From Rhodoferax sp. (lineage in GTDB: Bacteria; Pseudomonadota; Gammaproteobacteria; Burkholderiales; Burkholderiaceae_C), in contig JANXVI010000279.1 in the NCBI GenBank assembly GCA_025351745.1, positions 1 through 47,661 of the forward strand: a stretch of 47,661 bases of DNA. Reading direction: 5' to 3'. The position numbers and the translations under genes are program-made. The notes beneath the pieces are model-generated. The model was not told the origin of the DNA, made no database searches, and saw nothing but the letters and a program-made list of their open reading frames with translations. This document shows positions 9,274 to 19,100 of the stretch, in pieces. Each line of letters opens with the position of its first letter. The first letter of the stretch is position 1.

Positions 9274-10981
9274 TCGGAGTCTGCCTCTTGAACAGCAGCA
9301 CGGATTCGCCGCTGTTGGCGGGGTGCAGAATCAACGCGTGTTGTAGCCACGTCGATGTATTTACGGTGGGCGGCGCGGTTAAATCAGGCAGGGGCTCGAC
9401 CAGAATCCACGGGCAGTTGGCATCGGCCCGCATGGGCAAAAGCTGCAGGTTGCCGTAGAACTGGAATGCGGCAATCTGACCCTGGCCCAATCCCAGCGTT
9501 TCTACACAACCTGGCACAGTCAATTGCATCTTGGTCCGCTGCACCAGCACGGTATAACTTTGGGCGTAGTTGAGTGGCGGCATCAAGAGGGTCATTCCCA
9601 GTAGCCAACACAGCGCAGCCCCGCCGGCTGGCAGCACCAGACTTTTCCAGATTGCGGCGGGGTGTCGACCGATCCGCCACTTCACCAGACCAGCCCAAGC
9701 GATTGTCGCGAGCGTGGCAATGGTGAACGTTAAAAAAGAGAAGCTCGGATCAAAGCCCGGCGCCAGACGCGCTACATTGGCGGCCGGCTGGGCCGGTACT
9801 CCGGTCTGCATGGCAATCCAGACGACCCAAATCGTAAACGCCCAGCCCGAGAAGAACAGCAAGGTGAACCAGTCAATCAAGGCGGAAACCTGGCGTTTAA
9901 GCGTGGGCAAAGCAAATGCTGCCAGTGTGGCCAGTGCTGGAAGGGCCAGCAATAGGGTACGGTCGGATGAGCCGGTCGTGAGCGCCGCCAATATGCACAC
10001 CAAGACAAACCAAGTCGGCAGTGCGATGTGGCGACTGATTCGACGGTTGAACAACTGGTAACGCCAACGCCACCAGGTCCACAGTGCCAGCGGCCAGGCG
10101 GGCCAGGTAAACCAGACTAGCATTTGAACGAAACCGCTCCAGTCTGCCCATGTCGCGCGGGGTAGCTCCAACTTCCATCGAAACAGACCCAGGGCCATTG
10201 TCAGGGCCGCACCGATCAGCGTAGTCAGCACGATGGCGATGCTTTCCTTGGCAAGGCGGGGCTTGCTGGCGGTGTCGGCGCCATCGGCCTCTCTGTCCAT
10301 ATAGTGCAGCGCTGCGCTACCCAGCCCGAATAAAATTGCCAGACTTGGCGCCCCTGAAAGCGACAGGCCGATCAGCCCCAGTGCTGCAGCAACTGCCGGC
10401 CCGCTGCGGCGGTAGGGCAGTGCACCCATGGCATAGAAGAACAGCGCGGAAAACCCCAGTTGCGCCAAGGCGGGGGTGGCTTCGTGTGCGAGCTGCAACA
10501 ATCCCAGGCAAGCAATAAAGGCCAATAGACCACCATCGGCTATGGCACGCGCATAGTCTGCCGGCCGCGCCTCGCCACCGAACGCAAAAGGCACGGGCTG
10601 GGCCAATGGGTTGCGCGCCAAGTAATAAGTACCGTACCAGGTGGTGACCATGGCCAACCCCAATAACAGCACAAATGGTATGCGGGCTGCGAAGTCTGCA
10701 AAGATCCAACTGGGCGCCAACTGCATGGCCCATGCGCCCAGCCAATATGGCAATACGGCTGGGTTGTCGGCGGGGAGGCCAATGAGGGTCGGTGCCAACC
10801 AGTGGGAAGTACCTCGCACCAATTCGGCCATAAAACCCAAAGCCGCCATGTCTTCGCTTTTCCAGGCGTCACGGCCTAAGAAGCCGGGCAAAACATAGGC
10901 AAAGCACAGCAGCAGCAACGCCCAGCGCGGAAAGCGTCGGGCGCCTGCCTGGGTGACGATAGCGGGATTGGGGTGGTTCAC
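9203..10981 (-). CDS. ArnT/PMT-like membrane glycosyltransferase
   Basis: 592 residues with about 12 hydrophobic helices and a C-terminal soluble segment. The N-terminal loop after helix 1 carries GRDAWKSED, the acidic motif position of GT-C enzymes such as ArnT and protein mannosyltransferases, which move a sugar from a lipid carrier to lipid A or protein on the periplasmic side. The start is GTG at 10981, as no in-frame ATG precedes the first helix; no Shine-Dalgarno sequence is evident. The rpmE terminator hairpin ends only about 20 bp upstream. Its 3' end overlaps phoR tail-to-tail. Donor and acceptor are unknown. Confidence 0.75.
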   Translation of the reverse strand: MNHPNPAIVTQAGARRFPRWALLLLCFAYVLPGFLGRDAWKSEDMAALGFMAELVRGTSHWLAPTLIGLPADNPAVLPYWLGAWAMQLAPSWIFADFAARIPFVLLLGLAMVTTWYGTYYLARNPLAQPVPFAFGGEARPADYARAIADGGLLAFIACLGLLQLAHEATPALAQLGFSALFFYAMGALPYRRSGPAVAAALGLIGLSLSGAPSLAILFGLGSAALHYMDREADGADTASKPRLAKESIAIVLTTLIGAALTMALGLFRWKLELPRATWADWSGFVQMLVWFTWPAWPLALWTWWRWRYQLFNRRISRHIALPTWFVLVCILAALTTGSSDRTLLLALPALATLAAFALPTLKRQVSALIDWFTLLFFSGWAFTIWVVWIAMQTGVPAQPAANVARLAPGFDPSFSFLTFTIATLATIAWAGLVKWRIGRHPAAIWKSLVLPAGGAALCWLLGMTLLMPPLNYAQSYTVLVQRTKMQLTVPGCVETLGLGQGQIAAFQFYGNLQLLPMRADANCPWILVEPLPDLTAPPTVNTSTWLQHALILHPANSGESVLLFKRQTPTIREYSTFPPLSEPDAGEMSEKK

Positions 10982-10997
10982 AGATTCAAGAGATGCA

Positions 10998-11029
10998 TAA
11001 AAAAAGCAGCGCGGAAATCCGGGCTGCTT
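10998..11029 (-). terminator. Rho-independent terminator of rpmE
   Basis: Read on the minus strand, AAGCAGC and GCTGCTT pair around an inner CGGA/TCCG stem and run straight into T7. It sits 36 bp past the rpmE stop and about 20 bp before the GTG of the glycosyltransferase gene. Confidence 0.85.
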
Positions 11030-11065
11030 CTTTGGTGACGGATCAGGTCAAAACCTGAAGCCGAA

Positions 11066-11359
11066 TTACTTGGCGGCGGTTGCTGCTGGAGCCGCAGTTG
11101 CTGCCGTACCGGTTGTCTTGCCGAAACGGTTGCGGAAGCGCTCCACGCGGCCACCCATGTTGTCCACGGATTTTTGTGTGCCGGTGTAGAAAGGATGCGA
11201 TTCGCTGGTGGTGTCCAACTTGTACAACGGCAATTTGCGGCCGTCTTCCATGTCGATCATTTCCTTGGTGTTGGCACAAGAACGTGTCACAAACTTGAAG
11301 TTGTTAGACATGTCCATGAAACACACTTCACGGTAATTGGGGTGAATGCCTTCTTTCAT
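11066..11359 (-). CDS. rpmE2: 50S ribosomal protein L31 type B
   Basis: 97 residues beginning [12 protein letters not shown] with [10 protein letters not shown] and [11 protein letters not shown], the L31 signature. It lacks the CxxC pairs of zinc-binding type A L31 and has the longer central insert of type B, so it is the zinc-independent form. The C-terminus carries an alanine-rich tail ([11 protein letters not shown]) not present in E. coli L31. The start at 11359 matches the conserved N-terminus. It lies downstream of rho on the same strand with its own terminator. Confidence 0.95.
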   Translation of the reverse strand: MKEGIHPNYREVCFMDMSNNFKFVTRSCANTKEMIDMEDGRKLPLYKLDTTSESHPFYTGTQKSVDNMGGRVERFRNRFGKTTGTAATAAPAATAAK

Positions 11360-11464
11360 ACTATCTCCATCAGTCGCAAGAGCCGCGCTGGCCATGCGCA
11401 AACCCATTGCGCATTGAAATGCTTCAGCGTACTTTTCGCGTAAACCATCGATTATAACTGTTTC

Positions 11465-11537
11465 GCCGCCAGGCCGCCCCAAGACGAAATGCGGCCCCCT
11501 CGGGGGGCAGCGACCCGCGCAGCGGCGGAGCGTGGGG
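11465..11537 (-). repeat. GC-rich dispersed repeat, copy A (between rho and rpmE)
   Basis: Minus strand reads CCCCACGCTCCGCCGCTG..., then GCGGGTCGCTGCC, a CCCCCCGAGGGGG hairpin, and CTTGGGGCGGCC. It matches copy B (12982-13050) almost base for base over the first 45 bases, in opposite orientation, and resembles copy C (40557-40626). Confidence 0.7.
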
Positions 11538-11542
11538 GTTAA

Positions 11543-12805
11543 TTATCCACCACGGCGCATCATGTCGAAGAACTCGCTGTTGGTTTTGGTGGCGCGCATC
11601 TGCTTGAGCACCATTTCCATGGCTTCCACTTCGTCCATGTTATACAGGAACTGGCGCAGAATGCGGGTCTTTTGCAGAATTTCCGGCTGCAACAGCAATT
11701 CTTCGCGGCGCGTGCCGCTGCGGTTCAATTGGATGGACGGGAAGACGCGCTTCTCGTACAGGCGGCGGTCCAAGTGGATTTCGCTGTTACCCGTGCCCTT
11801 GAATTCTTCAAAGATCACTTCATCCATTCGGCTACCGGTGTCGACCAACGCTGTGGCAATGATGGTCAGCGAGCCACCTTCTTCCACATTGCGCGCAGCG
11901 CCCAGGAAGCGCTTGGGGCGTTGCAGAGCGTTGGAGTCCACACCACCGGTCAAGACCTTGCCGGAAGAGGGCACCACGTTGTTGTACGCGCGGGCCAGAC
12001 GGGTAATGGAGTCCAACAAAATCACCACGTCTTTTTTCAGCTCGACCAACCGCTTGGCACGCTCGATCACCATTTCGGCGACGTGCACGTGGCGGGCGGC
12101 GGGTTCGTCGAAGGTAGAAGCAATCACCTCGCCCTTGACGGTGCGCTGCATTTCGGTCACTTCTTCGGGGCGCTCGTCGATCAGCAACACCATCAGGTAG
12201 CTGTCGGGGTAGTTGGCCGATATGGCGTGCGCAATGTGCTGCATCATCACCGTTTTGCCGCTTTTGGGCTGGGCCACGATCAAAGCGCGCTGGCCCTTGC
12301 CAATGGGGGCGATGATGTCGATGACGCGGCCGGTAATATTTTCTTCACCCTTGATGTCCTGCTCCAGGCGCATCTGCACCTTGGGGAACAGCGGCGTCAA
12401 GTTCTCGAACATGACCTTGTGCTTGTTCTCTTCCGGCCCACCACCGTTGACCTTGTCCAGTTTGTTCAGCGCAAAGTAGCGCTCGCCGTCTTTGGGGGTA
12501 CGCACTTCGCCTTCGATCATGTCGCCGGTGTGCAAATTGAAGCGGCGCACCTGGCTGGGGCTTATGTAGATGTCGTCTGTGCTGGCGGTGTAGCTGGTAT
12601 CGGGGCTGCGCAGGAAACCAAAACCGTCGGGCAAAATTTCCAGCACGCCATCGGCAATGATCTGCTCGCCGGTGCGAGCGCGCTTTTTGATGATGGCAAA
12701 CATCAGCTCCTGCTTGCGCATGCGGCCGGTGTTTTCAATCTCAAGCTCTTCGGCTTGCTTGAGGACTTCCGACACGTGCAGTGCCTTGAGTTCGTTTAAG
12801 TGCAT
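11543..12805 (-). CDS. rho: Transcription termination factor Rho
   Basis: 420 residues, standard length. N-terminal RNA-binding domain ([11 protein letters not shown], the RNP1-like CSD segment near 60-67), Walker A in QPKSGKT near 179-185, Walker B and following motif [15 protein letters not shown], and the Q/R-loop region [20 protein letters not shown]. This hexameric helicase ends untranslated transcripts. A 275-bp leader separates it from trxA upstream. Leaders of rho are often attenuated, and small hairpins are present here (12879-12906), but I cannot show attenuation. Confidence 0.98.
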   Translation of the reverse strand: MHLNELKALHVSEVLKQAEELEIENTGRMRKQELMFAIIKKRARTGEQIIADGVLEILPDGFGFLRSPDTSYTASTDDIYISPSQVRRFNLHTGDMIEGEVRTPKDGERYFALNKLDKVNGGGPEENKHKVMFENLTPLFPKVQMRLEQDIKGEENITGRVIDIIAPIGKGQRALIVAQPKSGKTVMMQHIAHAISANYPDSYLMVLLIDERPEEVTEMQRTVKGEVIASTFDEPAARHVHVAEMVIERAKRLVELKKDVVILLDSITRLARAYNNVVPSSGKVLTGGVDSNALQRPKRFLGAARNVEEGGSLTIIATALVDTGSRMDEVIFEEFKGTGNSEIHLDRRLYEKRVFPSIQLNRSGTRREELLLQPEILQKTRILRQFLYNMDEVEAMEMVLKQMRATKTNSEFFDMMRRGG

Positions 12806-12981
12806 GGAATGGGTCCCGTAGGGGGAATTGACCGAAAGTTCGGAGTAATGAGAGAGAAGAAATTCAGGGGAGGGGGGTGAGACAAGACCTTTCGCTTGGT
12901 CTCAGTGTTCTTAGCCCGGGAAACGGGACCAGCCCTTGTGTGTTGCTGGTAAACATTTTGGATTATGACAGGAAATTGCCT

Positions 12982-13050
12982 CCACGCTCTGCCGCTTTGC
13001 GGGTCGCCGCCCCCGAGGGGGCTAATTCCCCTTGGGGCGGCCCTGCGGGG
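12982..13050 (+). repeat. GC-rich dispersed repeat, copy B (between trxA and rho)
   Basis: Begins CCACGCTCTGCCGCTTTGCG, then GGTCGCCGCCCCCGAGGGGG and CTTGGGGCGGCCCTGCGGGG. It contains two GC-rich hairpins and no T tract. It is inverted relative to copy A, so the pair brackets rho. Confidence 0.7.
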
Positions 13051-13080
13051 AATTGTCTTCCAGAGCGTTCCGGGCGGTGA

Positions 13081-13413
13081 TCAGGCCAACTGCTGGTCAA
13101 TAAATGCGACTAATTGCGCCTTGCTCAATGCGCCGACCTTGGTGGCGGCCAATTGCCCGTCTTTGAATAGCATCAAGGTTGGGATGCCGCGGATGCCGAA
13201 CTTGGCGGGGATTTCGCGGTTCTCGTCCACGTTCATTTTGGCAATATTGAGCTTGCCTTCATAGCTGAGAGAGACTTCGTCCAGAATCGGGGCAATCATT
13301 TTGCAAGGACCGCACCATTCAGCCCAATAGTCCACCAGAATCGGCTGTTTCGATTTCAGCACATCGGCCTCGAAAGTGGCGTCGGTTACGTGTTTGATCA
13401 GGGCGTTGGCCAT
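13081..13413 (-). CDS. trxA: Thioredoxin
   Basis: 110 residues, the usual thioredoxin size. The active site WCGPC has C34 and C37, followed by the cis-proline loop [11 protein letters not shown]. It reduces cytoplasmic disulfides. The start at 13413 is set by the conserved N-terminus and AAGGA upstream; a longer reading to 13473 is unlikely. It is upstream of rho on the same strand, a common proteobacterial arrangement, and divergent from addB with an 84-bp gap that must hold both promoters. Confidence 0.97.
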   Translation of the reverse strand: MANALIKHVTDATFEADVLKSKQPILVDYWAEWCGPCKMIAPILDEVSLSYEGKLNIAKMNVDENREIPAKFGIRGIPTLMLFKDGQLAATKVGALSKAQLVAFIDQQLA

Positions 13414-13497
13414 GGAGGTTCCTTTGGGAATTTGCGATACGTCTAAAGTGGCGGTTATTGTGACAGAAAGCAAGACCCGCCAGAGCCCTCACCGCCT

Positions 13498-16119
13498 ATG
13501 ACCAGCATAGTGAAAATTGATGCCCCGAACGCGCTGTCGACCGATCTGGCCGGCAGTCATCCATCCCTGCAGTTGTGGACCCATGCCGTTCACGGACTGC
13601 TGACACGCATCCATGCAGAGATTTTGCAACGCGGCGCGCACCCGGCCCGCACGCTGGTCTTGTTGCCCTACGCGCAACTGCGACCACTCGCTGCGCGGCT
13701 GTGGATTACACAGTACCTCGATGGCTTCACGCCGCTGTTTGAAACCACGCAAAATTGGTCCGCCAGCATGGGTTGGCCCAAACCCGGTGCCACCGATATT
13801 GCGTTTGACATGGCCCAGGACACACTGACAGCTTCGGCTCTGCTGCGCGCTGCCGGGATGGCCGCACACGAAGACGCGCTGGCAGGCCTCTTGGTACAGG
13901 CCGCGCACCAATTGGCTCCCTTGGCCGCAGCGCGCGCACCGGCAGATCGCGTCAATTGGGTGCAACAGGCCCGCCAAGCAGCGGTGTTGGGCATGGAATC
14001 CCCCGCATTGGCCATCGAGGCCGCGGTGGCCCGCCTTGCGGTTGAATGGGCGGCCCAATCTGCGTACGACAGCGACCTGCTGTTTGATGGGGGCACACAA
14101 GCGGGCGTGGACTGCTTGCTGATGGTGCAAGGCCTGGCGAATGACCCCATGTTGCCCGCTTTGCGGCAGAGCTGGGGTGACCGCATGACCCCTATGGCAT
14201 TGGCGGCACATTCTGCATTTGCAAGCGCGTCGGGTCCTGGCGCAAGTGACATCGCCTGGCACGCTTGCCGCGACGCCGAAGACGAGGCCCAACGCACAGC
14301 GGCTTGCGCCATTGCGCATATTGCCGCTGGGCGCTATCCATTGGCGCTGGTGTCCTCGGACCGCGCCTTGACGCGCCGCGTGCGCTCCATGCTGGAGAGT
14401 GCCGATGTGCAGATTCGTGACGAAAACGGTTGGAAGCTGTCGACCAGCCATGCCGGTGCGCAGGTCATGGCCTTGCTCAAGGCAGCCGTTTGGAACGCCT
14501 CTAGTGACGCCGTGCTGGCGTGGCTCAAAGGTGCCCCGGCATTCGCCGCCAAAGTCGGAGAGTTGGAGACGGCTATTCGCCGCGAGCAAATCGGCGACTG
14601 GCGCGGCGTCGCCCGTGGGGCTGCGGTGCAAAAGTCTGCGGCTGGCTTTCAATGCCATACCGCCGCCAATGCCATACGCGATGGTTTGCAAGGTAACCGC
14701 ACATTGACAGGCTGGTTATCAGTCCTGCGGTCTGCGCTGCAGGCAAGCGGTCTGTGGGATTTGCTCAACGTGGACGAAGCGGGAACCAACGTGTTGGCCG
14801 CCTTGCGTTTGGCCGGCCCGACGCTATCTGACTGGGAGGCGCTGTCTCTGCAGGCCCTATGGTCGGCCCGCCGTATGGATCTGGCCGCATTCACGAACTG
14901 GGCGAACCAGGCACTGGAAGGGGCCAGCTTCTCGCCCCCCTATCCTATGCATGAACAACTGGTGATCTTGCCTATGAGCCAGATGCTGGGGCGGCCGTTT
15001 GCTGCGGTGGTGCTGGCCGGCTGCGACGAGGTTCGCTTGAACCCGTCGCCCGAGCCCCCTGGAGGCTGGACTGCATCACAGCGTGCAGCCTTGGGACTAC
15101 CTTCGCGGGATGACTTGCAGGCAATCACATTGGGTGCCTGGCAGCATGCGCTGCAAACGCCTTTTTGTGATGTGCTGTGGCGCTGCAGTGATGACACCGG
15201 CGAGACGTTGCTGCCCAGTGTGCTCGTCCAGCAGGTGCAATTGGCCCGCGCAAATCCGCCGTTGGCCCCAGACCCGCGACCCGGCAGGGCGGTCATGCCA
15301 GCGCCGGTCACTGCGCCGCTGCCTGTAGGGCAATTGCTGCCGGTCTCCCAGCTATCGGCTAGTGCGTACGAAGACTTGCGCAATTGCCCCTATCGGTTTT
15401 TTGCAATGCGCCAGCTGGGACTGCAATCAGCGGATGAGCTGGATGCCAGTGTAGACAAACGCGACTTTGGCCTATGGCTACACGAGGTCCTCAAGCGCTT
15501 CCACGAAGCGCTGATCGAATGCAACCAGCCCGATGCTGGAATGAGATTCCAATTGCTGGAAGAAGCCGGCGTGGCGACCACCCAGTCCATGGGCTTGGGC
15601 GAAGGCGAGTTCTTGCCCTTTGCCGCCGCCTGGCCGGCGATTCGCGATGGCTATTTGCGCTGGCTGGCGCGCCACGAAGCCAGCGGCGCAACGTTCCACG
15701 GCGCCGAAGTTGCGCAGACCCAGCGCATTGGCGCGGTCAAACTGCTAGGCCGTATCGACCGCATAGACCATATGGCCGATGGTTCGGTCCTGGTGCTGGA
15801 CTACAAAACTGAGGCTGCGGCCAAAACCGCGAGCCGCGTCAAGGACCCGCTGGAGGACACGCAGCTCGCCTTCTATGGCGCCTTGTTGCCGCACGACACG
15901 TTGCAGGCAGCCTATGTCAATGTCGGTGAGAAGGATGCCACCAAGACCTATGCTCAACCCGATGTGGTGGAGGCGCGGGATGCGTTGATCAGCGGCATCC
16001 TGCGGGACATGGAGCGCATTGCGCAAGGAGCAGCCTTGCCCGCGTTGGGCGAGGGCGCAACCTGCGATTTTTGCCAAGCCCGGGGTTTGTGCCGTAAAGA
16101 CTTCTGGATAACCCCATGA
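13498..16119 (+). CDS. addB: AddB-type nuclease subunit of a RecBCD-like recombination complex
   Basis: 873 residues. The C-terminal PD-(D/E)XK nuclease domain shows GRIDRIDHM and VLVLDYKTE (around 745-770). Cysteines C630 (NCPYRFF), C856, C859 and C865 (CDFCQARGLC) match the four ligands of the AddB iron-sulfur cluster. The N-terminal helicase-like part has no Walker A glycine-lysine motif where B. subtilis AddB has one (LVLLPYAQLRPLAARL), so ATPase activity should come from AddA. The complex resects double-strand breaks for RecA. It overlaps addA by 4 bp (ATGA). The start has a weak ribosome site. Confidence 0.88.
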   Translation: MTSIVKIDAPNALSTDLAGSHPSLQLWTHAVHGLLTRIHAEILQRGAHPARTLVLLPYAQLRPLAARLWITQYLDGFTPLFETTQNWSASMGWPKPGATDIAFDMAQDTLTASALLRAAGMAAHEDALAGLLVQAAHQLAPLAAARAPADRVNWVQQARQAAVLGMESPALAIEAAVARLAVEWAAQSAYDSDLLFDGGTQAGVDCLLMVQGLANDPMLPALRQSWGDRMTPMALAAHSAFASASGPGASDIAWHACRDAEDEAQRTAACAIAHIAAGRYPLALVSSDRALTRRVRSMLESADVQIRDENGWKLSTSHAGAQVMALLKAAVWNASSDAVLAWLKGAPAFAAKVGELETAIRREQIGDWRGVARGAAVQKSAAGFQCHTAANAIRDGLQGNRTLTGWLSVLRSALQASGLWDLLNVDEAGTNVLAALRLAGPTLSDWEALSLQALWSARRMDLAAFTNWANQALEGASFSPPYPMHEQLVILPMSQMLGRPFAAVVLAGCDEVRLNPSPEPPGGWTASQRAALGLPSRDDLQAITLGAWQHALQTPFCDVLWRCSDDTGETLLPSVLVQQVQLARANPPLAPDPRPGRAVMPAPVTAPLPVGQLLPVSQLSASAYEDLRNCPYRFFAMRQLGLQSADELDASVDKRDFGLWLHEVLKRFHEALIECNQPDAGMRFQLLEEAGVATTQSMGLGEGEFLPFAAAWPAIRDGYLRWLARHEASGATFHGAEVAQTQRIGAVKLLGRIDRIDHMADGSVLVLDYKTEAAAKTASRVKDPLEDTQLAFYGALLPHDTLQAAYVNVGEKDATKTYAQPDVVEARDALISGILRDMERIAQGAALPALGEGATCDFCQARGLCRKDFWITP

Positions 16120-19100
16120 CGACCGCACACGACCATTCCGCGCAAGCCCCGCCCAGGCTTCTCGCTGCTTTCGAGCACAACGGCGCCACCGTAGAGCGCA
16201 CCCGCTTTTACGCCATAGCCTGCGACCCGCGCCGCAGCGTCGCGGTCGAGGCATGCGCAGGTGCAGGCAAGACCTGGATGCTGGTATCGCGCATCGTCCG
16301 CGCCTTGCTGGAGGGCAGCGCGCCGCATGAAATCCTGGCCATTACCTTCACCAAAAAGGCTGCCGGCGAAATGCGCCAGCGCCTGCAAGAGTGGTTGCTG
16401 CAATTCGCCCTCCAGAGCGATGCCGAGCTGCGCCAAGAGTTGCTCAACCGCGGCCTGACCTACGAGCCGACGCCTTCTCAACTGCAAACCCTGCGGGACC
16501 TGCACGCGGCCCTGTTGATGGCCGGTCGCCCCGTGCAGATACGCACCTTCCACAGTTGGTTTGCGGCCTTGCTGCGCAGCGCGCCGCTGCAGGCCTTGGC
16601 CGATTTGGGGCTGCCCAGTCAATACGAATTGCTGGAGAACGACGCCAAGGCCGTAGCGTTGGTGTGGCCTCGCTTTCAGGTGACCGTGGCAGCAGACCCC
16701 GAAGCACGTCAAGACTATCTGGACGCGGTTGCCACGCATGGACGTCACCAGACGCAAAAGGCGCTGGAAGCCGCATTGTCCAAGCGCGTGGAGTTTGTAT
16801 TGACGGATGCGCATGGTGTCGTTGATGCCTCGGTGCTGCACTTTGCGCAACAGTTCCCGGAATTCGCGGGCTGGGATACGCCCTTTGCGCGCTTGCAGGC
16901 GCCCGCCGTGCGTAGGCTGCTGCTGGACGCTGCGCGGATGCTGGGAGCGTCCACGCTCAAAACCTGCCTCGAGCGGTCCACGCCATTGGAGCAGGCCGTA
17001 ACAAGCGCAGACGCGTTGGGCGTGCAGGATGCGCTGTTCACCCAAGCTGGTACGCCCCGCAAATTCAGCGAGAAGCTCATCGGCATCGAGACCGTGCGCC
17101 AAGCCCAAGACCTGGTGTTGCAGGTTCTGGCAGCTCAGGCACAGCACGAGGCCTGGCTGCACCAGCAGCGCATGGCGCGGATGACCCGTTTGCTGGTGGC
17201 GCAATATGCGCAGCTCAAGCGCGATCGCGGCTGGATCGACATGGGCGATCTGGAGCGTTCCGCCTTGGCGCTCATGGCCGACCCCGTGCTTAGCGGCTGG
17301 GTGCAAGAGCGGCTCGATGCCCGCGTGCGCCACCTGCTGATCGACGAATTTCAGGACACCAACCCGCTCCAATGGCAGGCCCTGAGCGCCTGGCTGTCCA
17401 GTTACGCCGGAGCTGGCTATGCGCCCAGCGTGTTTTTGGTGGGTGACCCCAAGCAAAGCATTTACCGCTTTCGCCGCGCCGAGCCGCAGGTGTTCAAAGC
17501 AGCGCAACGCTTTGTAGCCGATGGCCTGGGTGGCGACCTGCTGAGCTGCGACCACACGCGGCGCAATGCCCCGGCCATCATGGACCTGGTCAATGATGTG
17601 ATGACCCATGCACAGGCGAAGGCGGAGTTTGATGGTTTTCGCCCCCACAGCACGGAGTCGCAGGAGGTGGGCCGCATTTTCAAGCTGCCCCGTATCGCAC
17701 GGCAGGCAGATAGTGATGACGGCAAGAAAGAGGTTACTGCGGATGTTGATGGCACACCGGGCGACGCCGCGCTGGCCGAGTCCCATCTGCTTGCAGCGGG
17801 TTGGCGCGACTCCCTCACCACACCGCGGCGCGTCGCCGAAGAAACCCGCAAGACCCTGGAGTGCCGCCAAGCCGCGCAATGGCTGGCCCAGCAATTGCAG
17901 ACGCAGAGCCTCCGGCCGCAAGACATCATGGTGCTGGCCCGCAAGCGCGAGCGCCTGGGCCTGATGCAAGCCGAGCTTGCCGCACTGCACATACCCGCCC
18001 AACAGCCCGAGAAGAATGAACTGGCCGACATGCCCGAGGTGCAAGACCTGGTCGCCTTGTTGGATGCCTTGGTATCGCCCGCACACGATCTGTCACTGGC
18101 ACGGGCGCTCAAGTCCCCGCTGTTTGGCGTCAGCGACGATGACCTGGTGCAACTGGTGTTGCGCCAGCGCGCGTTGCAGGCCGCCGCTTGGTCCCATGCG
18201 CAGGCCGCCCTGTTTGACGACTCTGGCGAGCCGACCTCGGCCGCTGCGCCCGCCAAACCCAGTTGGTTCCAGGTTCTGCAACAGCCTGCGGATCTGCCCC
18301 CAGCGCTGGCCCCATTGGGCGCGGTTCTGGCCCTGTGGAAGAGCTGGGTCGACACCCTGCCGCCCCACGATGCGCTCAGCGCCATCTACCACCACGGCGA
18401 CGTACTGGCCCGCTTTGCTGCCGCCACGCTCGCCAACCAGCGCGAAGGTGTGCTGGCCAATCTGCGCGCGTTGTTGTCGGCGGCGCTGCAGGTGGATGGA
18501 GGGCGTTACGTGACTGCCTACGCCTTGGTGCGCGCCCTGCGCGCCGGTGGCTACCCGGCACCGGTGCGGGCCGACGCCCATTCGGTGAGGTTGCTGACCG
18601 TGCACGGTGCCAAAGGGCTGGAGGCGCCTCTGGTGTTGCTGCTGGACACGGATGGCGAGGCGCTGAAAACCCAGACCATGGGTGTGCTGGTGGACTGGCC
18701 GGGCGAGGCCGCCTATCCGCAGCGCTTTGTCTACCTGGCGAGTGAATCCAAGCCGCCGGCCTGCGTGGCCGATGTGCTATCCATCGAGCAAGTTGCCCGC
18801 CGCCGTGAGGAGTTGAACGCCCTCTATGTGGCGCTGACCCGCACACAGCGCACGCTGGTGCTGTCCAGTCTGGAGCCCCATAACGGCAACCCGGCCAGTT
18901 GGTGGCAGCGCCTGCAGACCCAAGCCACGGATGCGCCCTGGCTAGCGCAGGGCGGGGCGGTTGCCAGCCTGGACGGCGCCGAAGAAGCCACTTTCAGCCT
19001 ACCGTCCTTGCCGAATATGCCGCTAGCCCTCGTAGAACGTGCGTGGGTAGCTACTGATTTTATAGCGCCTGGTAGAGATGCCGAGGTGGTGGGTGATAGC

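Noticed and set aside
11672..12799. A 375-codon open frame antisense to rho
   Set aside because: Composition (His/Val/Gln-rich) mirrors rho codon usage and no domain can be recognised.
12879..12906. Intrinsic terminator or attenuator in the rho leader
   Set aside because: A TGAGAC-CAAG/CTTG-TCTCA stem exists with a one-base bulge, but it is followed by a C-rich and not a U-rich tract in the rho direction, so I cannot support a terminator call.
15954..18086. A 710-codon open frame on the minus strand across the addB/addA junction
   Set aside because: It lies opposite two firmly identified genes, has low-complexity Gln/Leu/Gly/His composition and no recognisable motif. Such antisense frames are common in GC-rich coding DNA.
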